Assembly: GCA_002414705.1 (NCBI GenBank)
Contig: DIAL01000089.1
Coordinates: forward strand, 55,706 to 68,562
Reading direction: 5' to 3'
DNA from: Flavobacteriaceae bacterium UBA5079
GTDB lineage: Bacteria; Bacteroidota; Bacteroidia; Flavobacteriales; Flavobacteriaceae
Length of the DNA: 12,857 bases
The number at the start of each line of letters is the position of its first letter. Positions within the stretch are counted from its first letter, which is position 1. Shown here in pieces: positions 7,015-12,857 of the stretch. Both the position numbers and the translations under genes were made by a program. The notes below the pieces were generated by a model, which worked only from the letters and a program-made list of their open reading frames with translations, had not been told where the DNA came from and made no database searches.

Positions 7015-7530
7015 TTAATATGCATTAAAACCCATTCGCATATCATTCAAATATCTTGAAACAATATATCTATAAAATGAATCTACTTTCAAACAGTCTT
7101 CACCAGAATCTGTTTGAGCAACAAAACTAATAAAATATTTATCTTTTCCTTTTTTATACACTTCAGGATCGTCTTTCTTAAAAATAACATCTGTAAAGTC
7201 GATATATTTTGATGAATCTTTACCACTTAAAACCCTAAAATTAATCCAAACATCTTCTACTTCTACTCTAAAATTGTACGGATTAAAACCAACTTCATCG
7301 GAATATCTAGAGCGCAAATATCTAGAAAAAACCGCAGGGCTTTTATAAATCTGAAACGTGAATTTATTTAGTTTACCTAAATCATCTTCGGCATTTTCAT
7401 CACCATCTATAATATGATATCCATTAACATCTTGGACATTTTTAACGGGAATACACGATGAGATATTCAAAACAAAGAACACAAAACACAAGGTAAATCT
7501 GTGTCCAATTTTTGAAAATCTAAATCTCAT
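7015..7530 (-). CDS. Unrecognised small lipoprotein in the mnmG cluster
   Basis: I do not recognise a named family. The frame is open up to an ATG at 7566 (183 residues), but I place the start at the internal ATG at 7528-7530 (172 residues), because the first residues of the longer form (MFHVERF) are simply the translation of a parS-like palindrome and would give an unusually long pre-signal. From the internal Met the protein has a basic n-region (RFRFSKIGHRF), a hydrophobic core (LCFVFFVLN) and a lipobox-like ISSC, predicting a lipoprotein. The mature part (about 145 residues) is mixed alpha/beta with notable GKLNKFTFQIYKSPAVFSRYL and FNPYNFRVEVEDVWINFRV segments and an ending rich in Tyr and Arg. 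No enzyme motif is seen. It starts about 43 nt after the mnmG stop and ends 9 nt before the methyltransferase start, so it is probably co-transcribed with both. Confidence 0.7.
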   Translation of the reverse strand: MRFRFSKIGHRFTLCFVFFVLNISSCIPVKNVQDVNGYHIIDGDENAEDDLGKLNKFTFQIYKSPAVFSRYLRSRYSDEVGFNPYNFRVEVEDVWINFRVLSGKDSSKYIDFTDVIFKKDDPEVYKKGKDKYFISFVAQTDSGEDCLKVDSFYRYIVSRYLNDMRMGFNAY

Positions 7531-7549
7531 TTGATATACATTCTTAAAA

Positions 7550-7565
7550 CGTTCCACGTGGAACA
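7550..7565. other. parS: parS-like ParB-binding palindrome downstream of mnmG
   Basis: The + strand reads CGTTCCACGTGGAACA. The inner 14 bases (7551-7564) form a perfect palindrome, and 15 of 16 bases match TGTTCCACGTGGAACA, a symmetrical form of the widely conserved chromosomal parS site. It lies 8 nt past the mnmG stop and overlaps the ATG (7564-7566) of the longest version of the neighbouring lipoprotein frame. In ParABS systems ParB loads onto such sites as a CTP-dependent clamp and spreads sideways. No parA or parB gene is in this window. Confidence 0.8.
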
Positions 7566-7573
7566 TTATTAAA

Positions 7574-9445
7574 TTATCGTCCCATATACACTAATAACAC
7601 CGAAATATCACTAGGCGAAACACCACTTATTCGTGATGCTTGAGATATGGTTACAGGTTGAATTTTATTTAGTTTTTCCCGAGCTTCTGTGCTCATAGAT
7701 TGCAGTCCAGAATAATCAAAATTCTTGGGTATTTTGATGTTTTCTAGCCTACTTAATTTATCAGCATTATTCTTTTCTTTATTAATATAACCAGCATATT
7801 TAACTTGAATTTCAGCTTGCTCAATTTCTTCAGTATCTAAATTATTATCTAAAACATAAGCATCTACACTTGCCACTTTTCTCATATCATTTATCGTGAT
7901 ATTTGGTCGCGCAAATATTTTAAACATCTTATCAGACTGCGTCATTGGTGCCGAATCATTCGCCTCTAAAATAGGATTAATCTCTTCTGGCTTAACACTT
8001 GTATCTCTAAAAAAATCGACAAAAGCTTCTGCTCTTTCGTGCTTTTCTTCCATGCGTTTCAAACGCTTTTCTGACGCTAACCCTAAATTAAAAGATAAAG
8101 GCGTTAACCTAATATCTGCATTATCTTGACGCAATAAGGTTCTATATTCTGCTCGTGATGTAAACATTCTATACGGCTCTTCAGTCCCTTTAGTAATCAA
8201 ATCGTCTACTAAAACACCTATATAAGCTTCACTTCGAGTTAGAATAAAAGGATCGCGTTCTTGTACTTTTAAGCTCGCATTTATTCCAGCCATTAACCCT
8301 TGCGAAGCTGCTTCTTCATAACCCGTAGTTCCATTAATTTGACCTGCGAAATACAAACCTTCTACTAACTTAGTTTCTAAAGTATGTTGTAATTGTGTCG
8401 GCGGGAAATAATCATATTCAATAGCATATCCTGGACGGAAAAATTTCACATTTTCAAAACCTGCCACTGAACGCAAAGCTTTAAATTGTACATCTTCTGG
8501 CAAGGATGTAGAAAAACCATTTACATAATACTCTACCGTATCCCAACCCTCTGGTTCTACAAATAATTGATGTCTATCCTTATCAGCGAAACGATTAATT
8601 TTATCTTCAATAGACGGACAATAGCGTGGCCCTAAACTTTGAATGCGACCATTAAACATGGGTGATCTATCAAAACCTTCGCGAAGTAAATCATGAACTT
8701 CATTACTGGTATACGTTAAATGGCAAGAACGTTGTTTGGTTAACGGTTTTGTAACATCCAAATACGAGAATTTTTCTGGAACAGCATCACCAGGTTGTTC
8801 TACCATTTTAGAAAAATCCAACGAACGTCCATCTACACGAGGAGGCGTTCCTGTTTTCATTCTACCAGATTCAAAACCTAACTGAACAAGTTGTTCGGTG
8901 ATTCCTGTTGCAGCGCGTTCGCCTGCTCGTCCACCTCCAAAATTTTTATCACCTATATGAATTAAACCATTTAAAAACGTCCCATTTGTCAATACGACAC
9001 TTTTACATTTAATTTCAATTCCTAATGATGTTTTAACACCAACTACTTTATGATTTTCTACGATTAAGACAGAAACCATTTCTTGATAAAAGTCCAAATT
9101 CTTGGTTTGCTCCAACATGTTTCTCCAGTCTTCAGCAAAACGCATACGGTCACTTTGTACGCGTGGACTCCACATTGCTGGACCTTTTGATTTATTGAGC
9201 ATTTTAAACTGAATAGCCGATGTATCACTTACAATACCACTATAACCACCAAGCGCATCTATTTCACGAACAATCTGACCTTTTGCAATTCCACCCATGG
9301 CAGGATTGCAAGACATTTGCGCTATGTTTTGCAAATTCATGGTTATAAGCAGCGTTTTGCTCCCCATATTAGCAGCAGCAGCAGCGGCTTCGCTACCTGC
9401 GTGACCACCTCCTACTACTATTACATCGTAAACTTCGTTAAACAT
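7574..9445 (-). CDS. mnmG: tRNA uridine-5-carboxymethylaminomethyl(34) synthesis enzyme MnmG (GidA)
   Basis: The 623-residue product is full length for MnmG. It shows the FAD-binding Rossmann loop VIVVGGGHAGSEAA (8-21), the CNPAMGG segment (46-52), GGRAGERAATG (171-181), the catalytic-type RYCPSIEDK (274-282, containing the conserved Cys276) and the second FAD-contact region FAGQINGTTGYEEAASQG (366-383). The C-terminal helical region (about 550-623), ending in SGVSPSDISVLLVYMGR, corresponds to the part that docks MnmE and tRNA. With MnmE, and using methylene-tetrahydrofolate, GTP, FAD and NADH, it installs the cmnm5 group at wobble U34 of several tRNAs, in the cytoplasm. The ATG at 9445 gives the normal N-terminus. 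It lies 116 nt behind ybeY, in the gap that contains one parS-like palindrome, with another directly behind its stop. The classical rsmG (gidB) partner is not adjacent. Confidence 0.98.
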   Translation of the reverse strand: MFNEVYDVIVVGGGHAGSEAAAAAANMGSKTLLITMNLQNIAQMSCNPAMGGIAKGQIVREIDALGGYSGIVSDTSAIQFKMLNKSKGPAMWSPRVQSDRMRFAEDWRNMLEQTKNLDFYQEMVSVLIVENHKVVGVKTSLGIEIKCKSVVLTNGTFLNGLIHIGDKNFGGGRAGERAATGITEQLVQLGFESGRMKTGTPPRVDGRSLDFSKMVEQPGDAVPEKFSYLDVTKPLTKQRSCHLTYTSNEVHDLLREGFDRSPMFNGRIQSLGPRYCPSIEDKINRFADKDRHQLFVEPEGWDTVEYYVNGFSTSLPEDVQFKALRSVAGFENVKFFRPGYAIEYDYFPPTQLQHTLETKLVEGLYFAGQINGTTGYEEAASQGLMAGINASLKVQERDPFILTRSEAYIGVLVDDLITKGTEEPYRMFTSRAEYRTLLRQDNADIRLTPLSFNLGLASEKRLKRMEEKHERAEAFVDFFRDTSVKPEEINPILEANDSAPMTQSDKMFKIFARPNITINDMRKVASVDAYVLDNNLDTEEIEQAEIQVKYAGYINKEKNNADKLSRLENIKIPKNFDYSGLQSMSTEAREKLNKIQPVTISQASRISGVSPSDISVLLVYMGR

Positions 9446-9470
9446 GTCTACTAAATTTATTTATTTGAAT

Positions 9471-9486
9471 TGTTCCACGTGGAACA
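9471..9486. other. parS: Perfect parS-like ParB-binding palindrome in the mnmG leader
   Basis: The sequence TGTTCCACGTGGAACA is fully palindromic and matches the conserved bacterial parS core. The symmetry extends to 20 bp (ATTGTTCCACGTGGAACAAT, 9469-9488). It lies 25 nt upstream of the mnmG ATG, in non-coding DNA between ybeY and mnmG, and 1.9 kb from the second copy. In an mRNA it could also fold into a loop-poor hairpin, but there is no T tract behind it, so a terminator is unlikely. Confidence 0.88.
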
Positions 9487-9546
9487 ATAGATTTATCGTT
9501 TTGTTTTTTCTTCAGAAACTAAAAGAATTCCCAAATAAAAAGTCTG

Positions 9547-9554
9547 CAAATATA
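9547..9554 (-). promoter_or_regulatory. Candidate -7 box for mnmG
   Basis: On the minus strand this reads TATATTTG, an exact TAnnTTTG match, just past the ybeY stop. It would start a transcript with a leader of about 95 nt that carries the parS-like palindrome. No TTG -33 element is seen at 17-23 nt upstream (that DNA is the 3' end of ybeY). mnmG may alternatively be served by read-through from ybeY. Confidence 0.4.
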
Positions 9555-9561
9555 CGATATA

Positions 9562-9981
9562 TTATGAGATATCTTTTAGTAGTTTCAGATAGTGATTTTC
9601 CATACTTCTCATAGCTTTAGATTCAGCTTCAGTTTTGTCTTTATAACCACAGTAATGTAACACACCATGAACCATGACGCGATGTAACTCGTCACTAAAA
9701 CTCACCTTAAAATCGGCCGCATTATCTGCTACACGTTCTGTGGAAATATATACATCACCTTGTATGATATTTCCTACAGTGTAATCAAAACTAATCACAT
9801 CTGTTAAGGTGTCGTGATCCAAATATTCCACATTCAAATTGTGTAGATAATCATCATCACAAAATATATAATTGATTTCACCCAATTCAAAATCTTCAGA
9901 AACAATGACACGTTCTATCCACGTTTGTAGTTTATGGATATTTTCTATTTCAAAATCGTTTTCGTAATTAAAACTAATCAT
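9562..9981 (-). CDS. ybeY: rRNA maturation RNase YbeY
   Basis: The 139-residue protein belongs to the UPF0054/YbeY family, a metal-dependent endoribonuclease needed for 16S rRNA 3' processing and ribosome quality control. Family signatures are NVEYLDHDTLTDVISFDY (50-67), GDVYIS (75-80) and the metal-site segment HGVLHYCGYKDKTEAE (105-120). His105 and His109 occupy the first two zinc-ligand positions; the third, normally His in the HGxLHLxGYDH motif of E. coli, is Asp115 here. I recall the GYKDK form as usual in Bacteroidota, so I read it as a clade variant and not as damage. The length is somewhat shorter than E. coli YbeY (about 155), mainly at the N-terminus, again usual for the clade. Its ATG overlaps the end of the upstream DUF4175-like gene by 8 nt (ATGATTAG), indicating translational coupling. 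The next gene is mnmG, another RNA-maturation factor. Confidence 0.95.
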   Translation of the reverse strand: MISFNYENDFEIENIHKLQTWIERVIVSEDFELGEINYIFCDDDYLHNLNVEYLDHDTLTDVISFDYTVGNIIQGDVYISTERVADNAADFKVSFSDELHRVMVHGVLHYCGYKDKTEAESKAMRSMENHYLKLLKDIS

Positions 9982-12857
9982 TGGCTTTCTTAAAATACTC
10001 TTGTACTTTCTTTTTATAAATGGGTTGCAAAGGTAAACTTTGACGATTTAAAATCTCTGTTGTGTTGAAATATTCTTTTGCTGTTGGTATTTGATTATTG
10101 GTATTATTTTGAAAATCCTTACGGTTGGTTTCAGATTTTCGCTTGGTATCCTCGCCTTGCTGCATGGTTGCATTCTCCATTTTTAATAATTGATGCTGTA
10201 AATTCATCATTTTTTGAAGCGTTTGATTAGTAAACCCTTTATTTAGCAAATCCATTTCTACCTCTTCCATCTGTTTTAAAATAGCATTGCCAACTCCATT
10301 TTTTCCTTCTTTTGCTAATTTATCTTGTAAGGCTTGACGGATTTCCTGTTGTTGCTGGTATATTCTAAATAATTCACCTTTACTTATTTCACTGCCTTCT
10401 CCTTCACCCATTTGGCTACCTTGCTGTTTTCCTTCGTTACCTTGTTCCCCCTCTTTACCGCTTTTGCCATCCTCACCAGGTTTATCACCTTCTTTTTTAC
10501 CCTTTTCACCCTTTTCTCCTTCGTCTTTAGGCTCACCTTGCTCACCTTTCTTCATGCCATCTTGCATTTCCTTATTAAGCTCCTCTTGACTCTTAATAAT
10601 ATCGGGCAAACCTTGCTCTGGTTTTCCACCACTACCAGCTCCAGAGGATTGCATCTGCATCTGCATTTGGTTCATAATATCACTCAAAAAATTGGCTAAA
10701 TTATTAGCGGCTGTTATCGTGTATTGTTGATTAGCAATTCCTTGATATAATCTATTTTCTGAAAACTGTTCTAGTGATTTGTCGATATTAAAAAACACGT
10801 CTGAAATCTCTTTATTTACCGATTCTGAAAGTTTTGGCTGACGTAAGGATAAGGCAAATAAACTATCATCAATATGTGAGAAATGTTCCTTTAAATCATT
10901 CTGCTTACGTAAGTAGGTGGCATATTTATTGTGATTAATTTCAATTCCTTTAAAACGATCCATTAAATGTTCTTGGTCGAAAGAAAACAGAATCAAATTA
11001 TCTAAAATTTGGCGCAACATCTCTAAATCTTCTTGCATTTGCTCACCACCTCCACCTTGCATGGCCATTTTCATCTTTTCGCCCATTTGCTTCATTTTCT
11101 CTGCAGCCTGCTTTTGCTTCTTTTGGGCATTTTGCTGATTTTTTTCAGCATCTTCTTCTTGACTTTGCTCTTCGTTTTCTTGTTTTTCGCCTAACTCATC
11201 AGACGCTTCTTGTTGGTCTTTTTTAATGGATTCCTCTTGCTTTTCGTCATTTGGAACATCCATAGGCTGTTTTAAATCTTGATTATCTTTATGTAAGTCT
11301 TCCAAAGCTTTTTCAAAATCTTCGAACCTTTTATTTAATTCGTCCTGTTCTTCTTTGGTGTTTTTTTCTTCAGATTCTTCGGAAAGCTTTTCTTGTTCTT
11401 CAGCTAATTTTTCAAGATCCTGTTGTAGCTTTTCTAATTTTTTAGCCACATAATATCGTTTGGTCAATTCCAGTAATTGCTCTAAACTCCGTTTCTGATT
11501 CTTATTTTGCTTGGCGAGTTCTTCTAATTTTTGAGTTAACTCCTCTTTATTAATTTTCTCTTGTAATTTTTCTAGCTCCTCCAAAAGTTTTTCATCTTTT
11601 TTAAGCTGCTCTTCATTTTCTTTTAACCGCTCCTTTAAATCCTCCTTAAATGTGTCTTCTTCTTTATTTTCCTTTTGAAATTCTTCTAAATTTTCTTCCA
11701 ATTTCTTATTGAAATTCTTCATCATTTCCTCTTGTTCTTTTTGACGTTTAAGGAAATTTTCGAATTTCTTTTTATCGTTGAAATTCAATTCAGATTTTTC
11801 TTTTTGTGTTTTAGAAAGTTCTTCCAACTCTTTTTCACGCTCGCTCATTTTCTCTAAAGACTTATTTAAATCCTTAATGGTTTCGTTTTGCTGTTGAAGT
11901 TGTTTGTCCTCGGTTTCGTCCTTCGTTAACTTTCTATATGAGAAAATTTTACTTTTGGTACTCTTAAAATTATTAATCGCATCGTTATCAAAAACCTGAA
12001 AATATAAATCGTAGCTCACACCTTCTGTTAGTTCTAAATTGTTGGGAAAAGCCGTTATAAATTCACCTACATTACCATTTGAAATCGGAATAGCTTCCGA
12101 TCTAATTTGCTTTTCATCAGCTGACGGATAATACACCAATTGTAATTTACGTAAGCCATAATCATCAGTTGCTTGACCATAGAAATACATGCTTTGTTGG
12201 TTGATGCTATCTATTTCCATTTTCACGCGCAATTCTGGATACGCATCTTTAATAACATCTATTGAAAAGGCTAAACGTTCATAATCTTTTAAGGATGTAT
12301 TGCTAGTTGAAATAATATAATCAAAGGCATTATAAACGGTTTTTGTTAGGTTGAAATCACCCGTTTTTTCTGAAGCAAATTGCAACGTATCAATTGTATA
12401 TAATTGTACGTTTTCCGTAGCTTTTGTTTGTAAATTCCACGATACTTTGGTGCCTTGTGGAATAACAGCGTTTCCAGTTCCTGTTAACGTTTCATCAGCT
12501 TTATTCACATAAGATGGATAATCTAAAAACATCTCAAAACCTATTATGGATGGGACTTCCGATACTTTAAGCACATACGGTTTTGACGTTACCGAATTGG
12601 CAATAAGCTGAAACTCGACATCATTTTTCAAACGACTAAAGGTAAACTCAAAGTCGCCAGCACCTTTTTGTTGCAAAAAATAGGTTTCATTATTATAGGT
12701 GATTTTGGCGTTTTCTGGAATCACATCACCAACGGTTTTGACTTGTAAAATAAAGTCTTTGTTTTCAGTTGCCGTAAGATTTTCATTAACCACAAAAAAC
12801 TGAAAAGGTGCAGGTGGCTCATACGCTGTGTTATGATTTACCACGCGATTATAACTG
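9974..12857 (-). CDS. DUF4175-like large coiled-coil envelope protein, 5' end beyond the window
   Basis: The frame stays open to the right edge. The GTG at 12842-12844 is preceded in frame by codons for Ser-Tyr-Asn-Arg-Val, so it is internal and not the true start. The roughly 960 residues seen fall into three parts (numbered from that GTG): about 1-300 beta-rich, with YEPPAPFQF and Ig-like repeats such as DDYGLRKLQLVYYP (227-240); about 305-600 a highly charged Glu/Lys/Gln coiled coil; and about 600-956 a helical region with a Gly-rich collagen-like tract (767-808) and a Met/Gln-rich conserved segment (820-895). Flavobacterial proteins with this layout are annotated DUF4175 and are about 1,100 residues, with N-terminal membrane helices that would lie off the window. 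The function is unknown; a membrane-anchored periplasmic protein is inferred. The stop overlaps the ybeY start by 8 nt, so the two are translated from one message. Confidence 0.8.
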   Translation of the reverse strand, partial: SYNRVVNHNTAYEPPAPFQFFVVNENLTATENKDFILQVKTVGDVIPENAKITYNNETYFLQQKGAGDFEFTFSRLKNDVEFQLIANSVTSKPYVLKVSEVPSIIGFEMFLDYPSYVNKADETLTGTGNAVIPQGTKVSWNLQTKATENVQLYTIDTLQFASEKTGDFNLTKTVYNAFDYIISTSNTSLKDYERLAFSIDVIKDAYPELRVKMEIDSINQQSMYFYGQATDDYGLRKLQLVYYPSADEKQIRSEAIPISNGNVGEFITAFPNNLELTEGVSYDLYFQVFDNDAINNFKSTKSKIFSYRKLTKDETEDKQLQQQNETIKDLNKSLEKMSEREKELEELSKTQKEKSELNFNDKKKFENFLKRQKEQEEMMKNFNKKLEENLEEFQKENKEEDTFKEDLKERLKENEEQLKKDEKLLEELEKLQEKINKEELTQKLEELAKQNKNQKRSLEQLLELTKRYYVAKKLEKLQQDLEKLAEEQEKLSEESEEKNTKEEQDELNKRFEDFEKALEDLHKDNQDLKQPMDVPNDEKQEESIKKDQQEASDELGEKQENEEQSQEEDAEKNQQNAQKKQKQAAEKMKQMGEKMKMAMQGGGGEQMQEDLEMLRQILDNLILFSFDQEHLMDRFKGIEINHNKYATYLRKQNDLKEHFSHIDDSLFALSLRQPKLSESVNKEISDVFFNIDKSLEQFSENRLYQGIANQQYTITAANNLANFLSDIMNQMQMQMQSSGAGSGGKPEQGLPDIIKSQEELNKEMQDGMKKGEQGEPKDEGEKGEKGKKEGDKPGEDGKSGKEGEQGNEGKQQGSQMGEGEGSEISKGELFRIYQQQQEIRQALQDKLAKEGKNGVGNAILKQMEEVEMDLLNKGFTNQTLQKMMNLQHQLLKMENATMQQGEDTKRKSETNRKDFQNNTNNQIPTAKEYFNTTEILNRQSLPLQPIYKKKVQEYFKKAND

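Noticed and set aside
9469..9488. The 20-bp palindrome as a terminator of ybeY or an operator for an mnmG repressor
   Set aside because: There is no T tract on either side for termination, and the exact parS core with a second copy behind mnmG fits ParB binding better than a local operator.
10412..10699. 95-residue + strand ORF with Phe/Leu/Thr-rich product
   Set aside because: It is the reverse complement of the Glu/Lys/Gly-rich part of the DUF4175-like gene; its hydrophobic composition is a by-product of that codon use.
12842..12844. GTG as the start of the DUF4175-like gene
   Set aside because: The frame is open upstream to the window edge with plausible coding residues (Ser-Tyr-Asn-Arg-Val), and the known layout of the family has further N-terminal sequence with membrane helices; the gene is truncated by the window.

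Overview
The window looks like ordinary core chromosome from a low-GC member of the Flavobacteriaceae (Bacteroidota). Evidence: AT-rich codon use, lack of Shine-Dalgarno sequences before the genes, promoter-like TAnnTTTG (-7) boxes typical of this phylum, and Bacteroidota-restricted families (DUF4837 lipoprotein, the flavobacterial DUF4175-type coiled-coil protein, a lipoprotein-type OmpH/Skp). I see no transposase, integrase, phage gene, CRISPR array, tRNA or rRNA.

Layout, left to right. (1) Positions 1-122: the 3' end of a tatA-like gene on the + strand, cut by the window edge. It is followed by a strong bidirectional terminator (141-175). (2) Positions 198-4020, minus strand: an apparent operon read as pgk (glycolysis), then a LysM/lytic transglycosylase (wall remodelling), then a DUF4837 lipoprotein, with gaps of 36 and 22 nt. 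(3) Positions 4021-4207: the divergent promoter region. (4) Positions 4208-5362, plus strand: holB-like DNA polymerase III delta' subunit, apparently leaderless. (5) Positions 5400-5921, minus strand: an OmpH/Skp-family lipoprotein with its own recognisable promoter; its terminator lies inside the last codons of holB. (6) Positions 6154-12857, minus strand: a long co-directional cluster read as a DUF4175-like giant coiled-coil protein (5' end outside the window), ybeY (rRNA maturation), mnmG (tRNA wobble-U34 modification), an unrecognised lipoprotein, and a class I SAM methyltransferase.

The most notable non-coding signal is a pair of parS-like centromere palindromes (core GTTCCACGTGGAAC) that bracket mnmG: one in its 5' leader (9471-9486, perfect) and one just past its stop codon (7550-7565, one end base off). 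They suggest that ParB loads here and that the locus lies in the origin-proximal, ParABS-organised domain. The downstream site also creates a misleading MFHVERF N-terminus on the neighbouring lipoprotein gene.

Functionally the genes are mostly housekeeping: translation/RNA quality (ybeY, mnmG), replication (delta'), central carbon metabolism (pgk) and envelope biogenesis (Tat, lytic transglycosylase, OmpH, lipoproteins). I did not find a convincing new multi-gene system. The points worth a second look are the parS pair, the unknown lipoprotein/methyltransferase pair behind mnmG, the degenerate delta' subunit, and the collagen-like tract in the DUF4175-like protein.
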